Source: Ignelater luminosus (lineage: Eukaryota; Arthropoda; Insecta; Coleoptera; Elateridae). From it: a stretch of 64,000 bases of DNA. Below the pieces are notes generated by a model, which saw nothing but the letters and a program-made list of their open reading frames with translations, searched no databases and was not told the DNA's origin. Shown piece by piece: positions 48,452 to 60,004 of this stretch. Location: NCBI GenBank assembly GCA_011009095.1, contig VTPC01005804.1, positions 1 to 64,000 on the forward strand. The letters run 5' to 3'. Position 1 is the first letter of the stretch. Each line of letters opens with the position of its first letter. The translations under genes and the position numbers were made by a program.

Positions 48452-49563
48452 TAGTGTGGTTCACAAGTTCCATTTTGGCTATTTTTTTGCCTGACTTTAC
48501 CAAACATTATGATCGAGGTGTCATTCGATTCGGAATGGCATTTAGAAACTTTTCGAACATTTCGAAGTCCCGCGCAAAAAAAATGCAAAAGTTATAAACA
48601 AATTCGTAAAAAAAGGGGTTTCGTTTTTTGCAAATATCTCGGAGAATATTGCAAATATCCGAAATCAAAAAAAAGATCCTTAAAGAGCAGGAAATTTCCT
48701 ACCAACAAGTTTTAACTCCCGGAATTGTACCACCAATATTTATAATTTTAATTTAGAGGTGAAAATAGGGCTAAAAACGCTTGATCTGGCCGCCGCGCGC
48801 GCCGCTTAGTTTGCTCTCTTTGACAAAAAAATTTTTTTACCTATTAAATATATATATTAAGAAATAAAAAAATTCAGGTCTCATTGGGATACATGAATGA
48901 ACAATAATCCATCGGAAAACAATTTTTCCCACAATTTGTTTATTAGTTATGCTTTTGTTAACTAAAGAAATTTTACCAATTTTTGATTGTTTATAAAAAA
49001 GTGGAGATTGACAATTTTTTAATTTTTCTAACAGGGATCTGTTTTGTAGCCTTTGGAGAATACGTTCAAGAAGTAAAAAAAATCTCAGGTTTTTAGTTTA
49101 AAAAATATCATGGTTTTTATGTAAATTTTCAATTGGTACAATATCTTTAGTTAACAAAAGCATAACCAATAAACAAATTGTGGGAAAATGTTTTTTTGAA
49201 GAAAGCAAAATAAGCGGCGCGCTCGGCGGCCAGATCACGCGTTTTTAGCCCTATTTTCTTCTTTAAATTAAAATTATAAATATTGGTGATACAATTCCGG
49301 GAGTTGAAACTTGTTGGTAGGACATTTCCTGCTCTTTAAGGATCTTCTTTTTGATTTCGGATATTTGCAAAATTCTCCGAGATATTTGCAAAAAACAAAA
49401 CCCTTTTTTTACGAATTTGTTTATAACTATTGCAATTTTTTTGGACGGGACTTCGAAATGTTCGAAAAGTTTCTAAATGCCATTCCGAATCGAATGACAC
49501 CTCGATCACAATTTTTGGTGGTCAGGCAAAAACTAGCCAAAATGAAACTTGTGAGCCACACTA
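48452..49563. mobile_element. Foldback transposon (1.1 kb) inserted between units A and B
   Basis: The ends are inverted: TAGTGTGGTTCACAAGTT at 48452 and, on the minus strand at 49563, TAGTGTGGCTCACAAGTT. The arms are inverted copies for roughly 400-500 bp, including words such as GATCCTTAAAGAGCAGGAAA and AACTCCCGGAATTGTA. The left arm has ~90 bp of extra AT-rich sequence (about 48838-48925). The element is flanked by ATT on both sides (48449-48451 and 49564-49566). The corresponding empty site, GGTGATTGCTC, survives in unit B near 51670-51680 and unit C near 53538-53548, which supports a 3-bp target duplication. No transposase gene is present. Confidence 0.88.
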
Positions 49564-49769
49564 ATTGTTGTAGGTATGATTTTTATTTTAATACTTTAGT
49601 TAGTGGATATCTTTGCAATTTCTAGAAATGTTTATTGTTAACACGTGTAATAAGTTTCATTTAAACATCATCTTCTAAATAGTTTTATTGCTTTATTTAT
49701 TAATCTTGAATCGAACAGCTTGATAGATTTAGTTAACATGAAATCTTTTCTATTTTTTGTTATAAAAAT

Positions 49770-50320
49770 TCTTGCAATAGTCGACCAAAAGATACAATCT
49801 TAACTAAGATTCCTTGTGCATTTTATTCTAATTTATTAACATGCACATTGTATGTAAAAACACCGTATTTCTTGCCAAAAGTATTTACACACACAGGGAT
49901 CATAAATCAATTTTCTTTGTTAATATTATAGATGCTCAGCACTAGGTATCAGATACCTTTTCTTTTGATTACAATTATATAAATAATATAAGCACTAGAA
50001 GCTCAAATAGTTTATTTTAATAACATGCCAGTAAAAATAAATGCAAGTGGTAGAAGATTGCTGTTACTGTTTTGAAGTAAAACCTAAGAGTATAATCAAG
50101 TAATGCAGTTATTTCACTTAGCGATTGTTACATCTTCTATAATTGAGAATTAACCAGCTTTTCTACTTCTAAGTAGAACCTGACAGTAATAAAACAAAGT
50201 GCTTGTTTACCTTCCCATTCTAGTCTTTCTAAATACCACTTTTCTAATTCTATATTTCTTATTACCATAAAAAGGAAAATTCATACGATGCAAAAAAATA
50301 AATACTTAATACAAACAATG
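49770..50320. other. 3' flank of gene B, part of the repeat unit
   Basis: Non-coding part of unit B, similar to 46600-47020 and 58260-58800. No gene recognised. Confidence 0.6.
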
Positions 50321-50517
50321 CTTTATTGGATCATTGAGATATGTACATTGAGAAAATGGTAAATACATAATATGAATGAAATATAATCGTAGTCCTTATA
50401 TAAAACAGTCAGTCAACAAAATCACTTATTTAACCAAATAAATAATTTAAATAACAAATTATGGAAATGTTATTTGAAACGAAATTGCATTCGCATTATT
50501 TATAATGATTTTCCAAA

Positions 50518-50987
50518 TTACCAGTGTCCATGACCATGACCAAGACCAAGTCCAAGCCCAAGTCCTAAACCGAGTCCTAGTCCGTGTCCATGTCCAGCTA
50601 GATCTTGAGAAGCCAAGAGACCTTCTCCGTGCCACTGACCGTCATCGCCATCCCAACCAATAGCATTTGGAATTCCATTAGGGCCAACAGCACCGTGTCC
50701 GTTTACAACTCCAGTTGGTCCGGCAGCGCCACCGCTGGAAACAACACCTGAAGCTCCTACAACTGGAAGATGTCCATGTCCTGCCCAGCCACCAGCACCT
50801 CCTACCCAGCCACCGTGTCCTGCCCAGCCACCGTGTCCTCCCCAGCCTCCATGTCCTGCCCAAAGACCGGCTTTAGCGAAAACCACCAAAGTGGCGAAAA
50901 GGGCTACAGTCTTTAAATAAAATGCAACTTATTTTAAAAAAATTTTTAAAATAGACAAAGATATTCTAGACTTACAATGGTGTTCAT
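50518..50987 (-). CDS. GHGGW-repeat cuticular-type protein, gene B
   Basis: Exons 50987-50976 (MNTI) and 50910-50518 around a 65-nt intron whose acceptor is AAG instead of the usual CAG; 134 residues. Same signal peptide as gene A. Repeats are AGHGGW, GGHGGW, AGHGGW and VGGAGGW (one Gly inserted). Compared with genes A and D, it lacks 20 residues between PNGIPNAI and DDGQW, an in-frame 60-nt difference. It has a longer GLGLGLGLGLGLG tail before GHGHGHW. Open frame, intact promoter. Nearest relative in the window is gene C, with which it shares the deletion. Confidence 0.92.
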
Positions 50988-51048
50988 AGTTGATGTTTAC
51001 TGGAGATCTTGTTGTGTTTGAATGTAGTGTGAAAGATAGAATTCTCCC

Positions 51049-51055
51049 ATATATA
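51049..51055 (-). promoter_or_regulatory. TATA box and core promoter, gene B
   Basis: TATATAT on the minus strand in the same context as gene A (ACGAAGGTCGTTCTTTT upstream, ATTCTATCTTTCAC downstream). Confidence 0.75.
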
Positions 51056-51429
51056 CTAAAAGAACGACCTTCGTAATTCATAATTGTTTATTTCTTAGAG
51101 TGCAACGAAAAATACAAGGTCCATAAATGAATAGTACGTTGTGAATGATAGGCTATAGCATTAGCAGCAATTTTAGTACTTCTGTCTGAAAATATTTGAC
51201 AGAAGTAGTATTTAGTTTTTAGTTTCTAATTTTCTCTTAACATTAAAGTAATAATAATAGCAGTCTTTACGTACGTCAATTCCATATAACTTAACACACG
51301 ATAACTTAGTGTACCCTGGTCTTTTGCCATTTTAGTGTCCTCGAGCTTTGGAAATGTCTAAGATGACTTATCTTTCACAAAGTGTGCTATTATGTTTATG
51401 GACCTTGTGATACAAAATACGTCTTACAT

Positions 51430-51483
51430 CGACCCCACCCAACCATGTCTAAAATTCTTTACACGTACTTTAAATTGAAAGTA
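51430..51483 (-). promoter_or_regulatory. Conserved upstream CGACCCC block, unit B
   Basis: CGACCCCACCCAACCATGTC followed by TTTACACGTACTTTAAATTG. Slightly more diverged than in the other units. Confidence 0.5.
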
Positions 51484-51604
51484 CATACATAGTAAGGAAC
51501 TGCAATGATTTCATTTATCAATTCCTGAAAGACATACTTAGCTATTTCTATGTGTTAGATATGTGGTATTTTTCGTTTAGTTAGTACTAAAATAATAGCT
51601 GAAC

Positions 51605-51624
51605 AAGGTAAAGGTCATGAACTG
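51605..51624 (+). promoter_or_regulatory. Nuclear-receptor-like site, unit B
   Basis: AAGGTAAAGGTCATGAACTG, identical to unit A. Confidence 0.45.
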
Positions 51625-52404
51625 TTTTTGACGCAACATTCAGCACGTATATTAATATAAGTGTTTGCAGGTGATTGCTCTAAGTATGATTTCTATTGTA
51701 ATATTTCAGTTAAATTGGAATTTTTTGTTAACTCTTGCATTATTTTTATTTTAAAATCATCTTTGAAACAATTTTATAACTTTATTTATTATTCCTAAAT
51801 TGAACAATTTGATGGATTTAATTAATATGAAATCTTTTGTACCTTTTGTTATAAAAATTCTTGCAGTAGTTGACCAAAAGATACAATCTTCACTGTAATT
51901 TATTCTACTTTGTATTTTAAGGGAAGATATAAGTGGTAGAAGATTTTAGTTACCCTTTTTGCAGTAAAAACGAACAGTAAAATCAAGTAATGTAGTTACT
52001 TCACCTATCAATGGTTACATTCTCTATAATTGAGAATTAACAAACTATTTTGCTTCTAACACAGAAACCTCATAACAAAACAAAACGCTCGTTTAGCTTT
52101 TCATTCTAGCCTTTCTAAACACCACTTTTCTAATTCTATATTTCTCTATTATCATAGAAACACCAATAAAATACAGAAAAAACAATAAATACTTAATACA
52201 AACAATGCTTTATTGGATCATTGAGATATTTACATTGAAAAAATGGTAAATACATAATATACATGAAATGTAATCGTCATCCTTATATAAAACAGTCAGT
52301 CAACAAAATCACTTATTTAACCAAATAAATAATTTAAATAACAAATTATGGAAATGTTATTTGAAACGAAATTGCATTCGCATTATTTATAATGATTTTC
52401 CAAA

Positions 52405-52874
52405 TTACCAGTGTCCATGACCATGACCAAGACCAATTCCAAGCCCAAGCCCTAAACCGAGTCCTAGTCCGTGTCCATGTCCAGCTAAATCTTGAGAAGC
52501 TAAGAGACCTTCTCCGTGCCACTGACCGTCATCACCATCCCAACCAATAGCATTTGGAATACCATTAGGGCCAACAGCACCGTGTCCGTTTACAACTCCA
52601 GTTGGTCCGGCAGCGCCACCGCTGGAAACAACACCTGAAGCTCCTACAACTGGAAGATGTCCATGTCCTGCCCAGCCACCAGCACCTCCTGCCCAGCCAC
52701 CGTGTCCTGCCCAGCCACCGTGTCCTCCCCAGCCTCCATGTCCTGCCCAGAGACCGGCTTTAGCAAAAACCACCAGAGTGGCGAAAAAGGCTACAGTCTG
52801 TAAATAAAACGCAACTTATTTTAATAAATTGTTAAAAATAGACAAAGATATTTTAAACTTACAATGGCGTTCAT
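52405..52874 (-). CDS. GHGGW-repeat cuticular-type protein, gene C
   Basis: Exons 52874-52863 (MNAI, with Thr3 changed to Ala) and 52797-52405 around a 65-nt intron; 134 residues. Signal peptide MNAITVAFFATLVVFAKA, then AGHGGW, GGHGGW, AGHGGW and AGGAGGW. The conserved LPVVGASG to GPNGIPNAI core follows, then WDGDDGQWHGEGLLASQD, a GLGLG-rich tail and GHGHGHW. It shares the 20-residue deletion with gene B, so the two are probably the youngest pair. Canonical splice sites, no disruption. Confidence 0.92.
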
Positions 52875-52935
52875 AATTGATGTTTACTGGAGAGCTTGTT
52901 GTTTTTGAATGTAAGACGAAAGATAGAATTCTCCC

Positions 52936-52942
52936 ATATATA
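52936..52942 (-). promoter_or_regulatory. TATA box and core promoter, gene C
   Basis: TATATAT on the minus strand, with ACGAAGGTCGTTCTTTT upstream and ATTCTATCTTTCG downstream (CAC changed to CGT-like in the initiator region). Confidence 0.72.
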
Positions 52943-53296
52943 CTAAAAGAACGACCTTCGTAATTCACAATTGTGGATTTCTTAGAGTGTAACGACAAAT
53001 ACAAGGTCCGTAAATGAATAGCACTTTGTGAGTGATTTTCTTATAGCATTAACGGCCGTTTTTGTACTTCTGAATGAAATAATTTGGCAAAACTAGTATT
53101 TAAGTTTTTGTTTCCAATTTTATCTAAATTTAAAGTAATAATAGCAGCACAAGCTTTTACATACGTAAATTCGATATAACAGCAATAATTTAATTTAGTA
53201 CCGTCGAGCTTTGCAAATATACATAATATAAGATGACCTATCTTTCACAAAATATGCTATTATGCTTATGGACGTTGCAACAAATACATCTCACAG

Positions 53297-53349
53297 CGAC
53301 CCCGCCTAATCACGTCTAAAATTCTCTACTCTTACTTTAAACTGAAAGT
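53297..53349 (-). promoter_or_regulatory. Conserved upstream CGACCCC block, unit C
   Basis: CGACCCCGCCTAATCACGTC then CTACTCTTACTTTAAACTGA. Confidence 0.5.
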
Positions 53350-53469
53350 CCATGCAGAATAAGAAATTGTAAGTATTTTATTCACTAATTCCTGAAAGAC
53401 GTATTTATTTGAAAGTGTTAGATATCTCTTATGTTTGTTTTAGTGTTGCTAAATTAATAGTAACTGAAC

Positions 53470-53489
53470 AAGGTAAAGGTCATAACCGT
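53470..53489 (+). promoter_or_regulatory. Nuclear-receptor-like site, unit C (diverged)
   Basis: AAGGTAAAGGTCATAACCGT: the AGGTCA half-site is kept but the adjoining TGAACT is lost. Confidence 0.4.
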
Positions 53490-53799
53490 TTTTGACGCAA
53501 CTAACTTGCATTCAGGTACATTAATTTAAGTGTTTACAGGTGATTGCTCACAGAATGATTTCTATTTTAATTCTTTAGTTAGTGGATATCTTTGGAATTG
53601 ATATAGATGCTCACGTGGAATAATTCTCGTTTAAATATCATTTTCTAAATAATTTTATTACTCTATTAAATTTAAGATTCAATTAACATGAAATCTTCTG
53701 TACTTTTTTATAAAAATTCTTCCAATAGTTGACCAAAAGTTATCACCTTGACTAAGAGTTTTTGTACATTTTATTTTAATTTAATAACATGCATTGTAT

Positions 53800-56700
53800 G
53801 TCTTCTTCTTCTTTATCGATCCTTGTACCCTTCCAGGGCGTCGGAGGTCATCGTTTCTTACTCGTTTACCCATTTTTTTATGCTTTGCGGTGCTTTGCAA
53901 GTTCTTTCATCCGTGTTATCGTTTTGACCTTTTCTACTCCTATTTATACTAGTTGATCTATCCACCCTTTGCATGGCCTTCCCTTTCGTCTCTGCCTTCT
54001 GTATCTTTTCGCTTCTGATATTATCTTCACTAGTCTTGTTCGATCCATTCTAGTTATGTGTCCGAACCAGTTAAGTTTCTTTCTATTTTCATCCTTATTG
54101 GAACGTGTTTTAAGTCAGCCTTTATTGTGTTGTTCCTGATTCTGTCCATTTTTGTTTTTCCAGCAATTTTCCTCAGTTGTTTCATTTGAGCCGTGTTTAT
54201 TACCCTGTTTTGTTTTTCGTTTACGAGCCGTGTTTCGCTGGCGTAGGCCAATATCCATACAGAAATTGTATTATATAGGGTAAAAGCACCAATACCCTAC
54301 CACCTAAACAGTATTTGAAACTCAAACTCGTTTAGATTTAAAACTAAATAGTATTTATTAATGAAACTTTCTGTATAACAGTGTACATATAAATGGTATA
54401 CATTCTTATCATCAAAAGCTATAAAATGTTTAGTTTTATATTTCAAAAAAAAAATTATCAGAATGCGCATTTTGTACCAGTAAGCGACCCACCCTTTGTT
54501 TTTGATATGTGTTTAATGGAAATGCCTGATTCTTTGTATACTTTACAAAGAAGGAGTACTGTTCTGATTTTACAAATAAAAATATTCACAAAGGTGTTAA
54601 AAACAATTCCTAATTAGTTTAATCACGTTCCGAAAATAATTAAAAGCTAATAATTGACATATAATTTTTATTTATTTGGAATGAATGTAACATAATAGTT
54701 ATGACCAAGGACAGTAGATAACATACAGCGCGACCAAGTTCAGAAAAGCCCAGGAAAATATGCGAATGCGAACTAATTTCAATAACAAACAACGTCGACC
54801 AATCAGAAGCGTAATTTTACTCGAGTACATTAACTGCCAAAAAGTTGTCTTAAATCTGTTACATGTTATTGACGGTGTTTAGTTTTATTTAAATTTCCCG
54901 CCGGAAGATTTTTGGATGCGAGTGTACTTGGTCAACATGTAGCTCCCCCGTACACGCCCACTCAGGACTTTTCTGAGGTTGGTCGAGCTGTAGAATTAAA
55001 AATTGCATTATTTATAAAATAATAATTCATTCGGCGGTGGACTTTTGGAGCTGGACACATTTAGGTGCGTTTACCTTATTACGTTTAATTTAACATCTAC
55101 GTCTATTTCTCTTTTTCCGAATATTGTATAGTGCGTGTTCGATTTCTTTGTTCTATAAACTATTTCTAGGTCCGTTCTGCCATCGCTTGTAGTCATTGTT
55201 CCCAGATATTTATATGCTGATGCTGTCTCCAACTGCTTCCCTTTGCAGGTTAGCCCAATGTTTCTGGTGTCTTGGACTTTATCGCTTACTCTCATTGTTT
55301 TGGTATTATTTATGTTTATTTCCATTTTGAACTTCTCGATTTATTCTACCCATATGTTTATTAATTCTTGCATTTCCTCCCGGTTCACTGCTACTATCAC
55401 GATGTCGTCCTCCTATTTTTATTGGTATCATGTTATTTTATCCTATTGTTATCTGTGTTTTGTTCTCTATTTTACGTTTTTCATTATTTTGTCCATTATT
55501 ATCATGAACAGGAGTGGGCTTAATCTGTCTCCTTGTTTTATATCGATTTCCATATTAAACTCTCTTGATTTCTCTCCATTTAACTGCACTTTTCCTTTTA
55601 CTTTTTTGTATGTGCTTTTGGTTATTTGTATTAACCTATGTGGTATTTTCAGTTCTTCTGGTGTTTTTCAAATGTACTTTCCGTCTATTGTGTGAAACGC
55701 AGCTCTTACGTCTCTTACGTTAGGTAGATATTCACTCCTTCATTTTAGGTCTTTATTATGTTTCTTATAATGTATATATTATCCATTGCTCTTCTATCAT
55801 ATCTAAAGCTTCTTCTTCCAATTTTCCTTCTAGCACTTTTCTTAGTCTGACTTCTATTATTCTCGTGTATATTTTAAATATTACTAATGATAGGCATATG
55901 GACTCTATAATTTTCGCAAATTTTTCTCTCCTTTTTTATGCATTGGTATCAGAAGGTTTTCCTTCCATTCCTCTGGTGTTTTCCTTGTATTCCACGTTTT
56001 CTTGAATATTTCTAGTAGGCATTATGTTTCTTATTTTCCCATACATTTTACCATTACTAGATCTATATTGCCTGCCTTACTTGCTTTGCCGGTTTTAATT
56101 TTTGGCCATTGCTTGTTCTAGTTCTTCCATGGTTATTTCTTCTGTTAGACTTTCATTTTCTGCTTCAGTTTGATGTATCTGTACTTCTCTTTCTGCTTCT
56201 TGGTTCTTTTTGCATCCAAACCTAGCTTCATAGTGTTCTCTCCATATCTCTAGTATCTCTCTGGTTTCTGTTTTTAGTTGTTTGTTTTTGTCTGTCAGTC
56301 CTTTTATTCTCTTTTTATTTCTGCCTTTCAGGTTTCGTATTTTATTCCAAAATTTGCTAATGTTAGTCTTATAGCTAATATCCAATTATTTACCAAATTT
56401 CCCTCAGCTATTTTTCTTTGCTCCTCTTACTAATCTTTTTACCTCCTTCCTGTGTTACACATATTCTTCTTTCGTTCTGTTAAATTTTTTTTATACTATC
56501 CTTTTCCGTTTTACTGCTTCTTTTATGTTTGTATTCAACCATCATGTTTGTTTGTATTCGGTGTTTATTGTTGTTTTTCTGCATATTTGTTCAGCTGTCT
56601 CAATTGCTACTTTTTTAAATGCTGTCCGCCATGTTCCACGTTTCTCTGCTTTCTTCAAGTTCCCGGAATCTTTTGTCTAATTCTTTTTGATATTTGTTTT

Positions 56701-58250
56701 GTTCTTCTCTGTTATTTAACTTGTTAATTTTCGTGTATCTTGTTTTGTTTCTCTGTTCTAGCTTCTTCCAGCAAGTTTCCTCTGTCACTAATCTATGTGG
56801 TAATTCCATCTTTGAACTGGGGTCTGTTTTGATATTACTTATTTTGTGTTCCAATTCTTTTGTGAATACTATGTAGTCTATAATGCTCTTCGCCTCCCTT
56901 CCTTCAGAGATGTACGTGTATTTTTCATGTATGGCTTGATTCCAGAAGAAATTCTCTATTAAGAGATCGTTTATTTCACAAAAAGTACTCTCCGTATATT
57001 CCCATACTATCTAGTCCAGTATTTTCATCTTTTCCTATTCTCCCATTTCCCTATCACCACTATATTTATATTTTCTTCTTTCATCTCGTCTAAGATATCC
57101 TACGGTTTGTTGTAGAATGTTTCCATTGTTATCTCATCCGTACCTTCTATTGGTGCATATAATTGTACTATGTGCCATTTCTTCTCTAATTCTAATTTGA
57201 TATACATTAATCTTGATGAGACTGCCTTAAATTTGGCTCTTTTTGCTTCTAGTTCTTCTTTTATCATACTTCCTTGCTTTGCTCTTTGTCCCGTTTGTAG
57301 GTACTCCTGAGATACATAGAGCATATTTTTTTGTAATTGATGTTTTCTCATTTCCAACTTTTGTGGTCTCGCTGATACTCATTAGTTATATTTCATGTTC
57401 TTCCATCTCTTGTTGTTTCACACCTGACGAAAACTCAAATAGTTTGTAGATGGTATAAAACCTTTGCACGTGGACTGTGTCTATGGTAATTGTTTTACTA
57501 AGAAAATATACAATTATTCACTTGCCTTAATTTTATTTTAGACAGTTATCTCTTTTTTTATATATCAACAACAACGGTGCCATGACTGCCCATACGCCAA
57601 CTTGTAAGATTGGGCAGTATTAATTAAATTAAAGATTTAAACAAAGAACAAGAAAAATTATATAATACAATTTATCTCTAAATGAAACACTTGTATTAGC
57701 TCGTGCTCTTTTCCTGCTATGGTCGTTAATGTCCCAATTTTTATGTTTTCTGATTTCTGCTCTTCCCTTCCTCTTTATTTCCTCTTATATTCCATCTCGG
57801 TATTTCCCTTTGTTATTTTTCTCACTTCTGGGGCCATTACATTGTCTACCTTTTCGTTATTCATTGGGTTTGATTTTTATTGTAGTAGTTTTCTGGAGAT
57901 TACGTTTTTTCTATTTCTTGTCTTTCTTTGTTCTAGTTCCATAATACTCAATTTGCCATCAGTTAAATTATATTTAGTTTTTATTTTATTTCCTTTAATC
58001 TTTTATGTCTTTGACAGGTGTCTTATTTGTACTATGTATATATCTGGCGTTCTTTTATTAGTTTTAGTTTATGTTTATTTTGTAAAATCAGATCTTTTTC
58101 TTGTTTATTTTTCAGTTGCATTAAACAAGCTTTATTTCCTAGTTTAATGCCTTCCTCGATTTTTACATTTATTCCAAGTTCTCTTCCCATAAAGTTTACC
58201 ATATCGTCTTTCAAAATTTTTGTGTTACTTCTATTGATTGGCAAGTCCTA
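53800..58250 (-). mobile_element. Decayed non-LTR retrotransposon inserted in unit D
   Basis: About 4.45 kb on the minus strand, 3' end at the left. Order of recognisable parts: an ORF1-like piece (58244-58032, INRSNTKILKDDMVNFMGRE); endonuclease-region pieces (57357-57100, with WHIVQLYAPIEGTDEITMET); a Lys/Glu-rich linker (56854-56615 and 56385-56095); RT motif B as QGDRLSPLLFMIIMD near 55540-55485; the remains of the RT Asp-Asp motif as EDDIVIVAV near 55410; and post-RT blocks AYKYLGTMTTSDGRTD (55325-55071) and INTAQMKQLRKIAGKTKMDR (54251-54054). The 3' end reads CCTCCGACGCCCTGGAAGGG, then GATAAAGAAGAAGAAGA, a short simple-repeat tail. Numerous stops and frameshifts. The clade is not certain; such elements are abundant in insect genomes. 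Confidence 0.82.
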
Positions 58251-58800
58251 CATTTTTTGTTATAAAAATTCTTGCGATAATTGATCAAAAGTACCGATCC
58301 TAACATAGATTTATTGTACATTTTATTTTAATTTATTAACAGGTATGTAAAAACACAAAATTTCTTGCCAAAAATATTTTTACAGATAGGAATCAGAAAG
58401 CAATTTTTTTTATTAATATCATCCATACATAGCGTTAGGAATCATATATATTTTCCTTTGATTACAATTATATAAATCAAATTAACACTGGAAGCGAAAA
58501 TGTTTTATTTCAATAACATGTCAGGAAACATACAAGTGGTAGAAGATTTCTGTTACTGTTTTGAAGTAAAAAATAAAAGGTAAAATTAAGTAATAGGGTT
58601 ACTTCACCTACCAATTGTTACATCCTCTATAACTGGGAGCAACCAAACATGTTTGCTTCTAACACAGAAAACTTACGTAGTAAACCTGTGCTTATTGACT
58701 TTCTCATTCTAGTCTTTCTAAACACTACTTTTCTAATTTTATACTTCTCTATTAGCATGGAACAAAAAACCCATAGGATACAGAAAAAAATAAATACAAA
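58251..58800. other. 3' flank of gene D, part of the repeat unit
   Basis: Non-coding sequence similar to the corresponding parts of units A and B. The first ~100 bp is also similar to 53697-53799, on the other side of the retrotransposon. Confidence 0.6.
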
Positions 58801-59034
58801 CAATGCTTTATTGGATCATTGAGATATTTACATTGAAAAAATGGTAAATGCATAATATAAATAAAATATAATCGTCGTCCTTATATAAAACAGTCAGTCA
58901 ACAAAATCACTTATATAACCAAATAAATAATTTTAATAACAAATTATTCAATGAAAACAGTGAATTATTTTCATTCAATAGAAATGTTATTTGAAACGAA
59001 ATTGAATTCGCATTATTTATAATGATTTTCTGAA

Positions 59035-59570
59035 TTACCAATGTCCATGACCATGACCAAGACCAAGTCCAATTCCTAAACCGAGTCCTAGTCCGTGTCC
59101 ATGTCCAGCTAAATCTTGAGAAGCCAAGAGACCTTCTCCGTGCCACTGACCATCATCACCATGCCAACCATGACCGCCAACTCCTACAACACCAAGTCCA
59201 ATACCGCCCAAGCCGCCGTCTCCGTGAATAGCGTTTGGAATTCCGTTAGGGCCAACAGCACCGTGTCCGTTTACAACTCCAGTTGGTCCGGCAGCACCAC
59301 CGCTGGAAACAACACCTGAAGCTCCTACAACTGGAAGATGTCCATGTCCTCCCCAGCCACCAGCTCCAGCCCAGCCACCAGCTCCAGCCCAGCCACCGTG
59401 TCCTGCCCAGCCACCGTGTCCTCCCCAGCCTCCATGTCCTGCCCAGCCACCGGCTTTAGCGAATACCACCAAAGTGGCGAAAAGGGCTACAGTCTGTAAA
59501 TAAAATACGAGATATTTTAATAAATAATTTAAAATAGACAAAAATATTTTAGACTTACAATGGTGTTCAT
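59035..59570 (-). CDS. GHGGW-repeat cuticular-type protein, gene D
   Basis: Exons 59570-59559 (MNTI) and 59493-59035 around a 65-nt GT-AG intron; 156 residues. The frame of exon 2 happens to stay open leftward through the intron, but intron sequence, exon 1 and promoter match the sister genes, so the spliced form is chosen. Signal peptide MNTITVALFATLVVFAKA. The mature part starts GGWAGHGGWGGHGGWAGHGG (GGW replaces GLW) and has an extra AGAGGW repeat. The LPVVGASG to PNAI core, the Gly/Val linker (as in gene A), HGWHGDDGQWHGEGLLASQD and a GLG-rich tail ending GHGHGHW follow. Longest of the family. Confidence 0.92.
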
Positions 59571-59631
59571 AGTTGATGTTTGCAGGAGATCTTGTTGTAT
59601 TTGAGTGTAATGTGAAAGAGAGAATTCTCCC

Positions 59632-59638
59632 ATATATA
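59632..59638 (-). promoter_or_regulatory. TATA box and core promoter, gene D
   Basis: TATATAT on the minus strand, with ACGAAGGTCGTTCTTTT upstream and ATTCTCTCTTTCAC downstream. Confidence 0.75.
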
Positions 59639-60004
59639 CTAAAAGAACGACCTTCGTAATGCATAATTGTTTATTTCTTACCGTGCAACGAAAAATACAA
59701 GGTCCGTAATTGAATAGTACGTTGTGAATTGTAGGGTATAGCATTAGCAGCCATTTTTGTACTCGACTGAAGATATTTGATAAAACTTCCATTTCTTTTC
59801 CAGTTTATAATTTTTGTTTAATACTAAAGTAAGAATAATAGTACAATTTTCTATATACGTAAATGCGATATAACTAACAGAATTTAATGTTGCTTGGTCT
59901 TCCGCCATTTTAGCACCCTAGAGATTTTGAATTGTATAAGATGACTTATCTTTTATCGAATACACTATTATATTTAGGAACCTTGCGACAAGTAAGTCTT
60001 ACAG

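Noticed and set aside
55243-58284. Long hydrophobic plus-strand frames rich in Phe, Leu, Ser and Cys
   Set aside because: They are the complement of the Lys/Glu-rich minus-strand retrotransposon and have no independent support.
59035-59664. One 209-codon open frame running through exon 1, intron and exon 2 of gene D
   Set aside because: The frame passes through exon 1 out of register. Signal peptide, splice sites, intron length and promoter match the spliced sister genes, so read-through is accidental.
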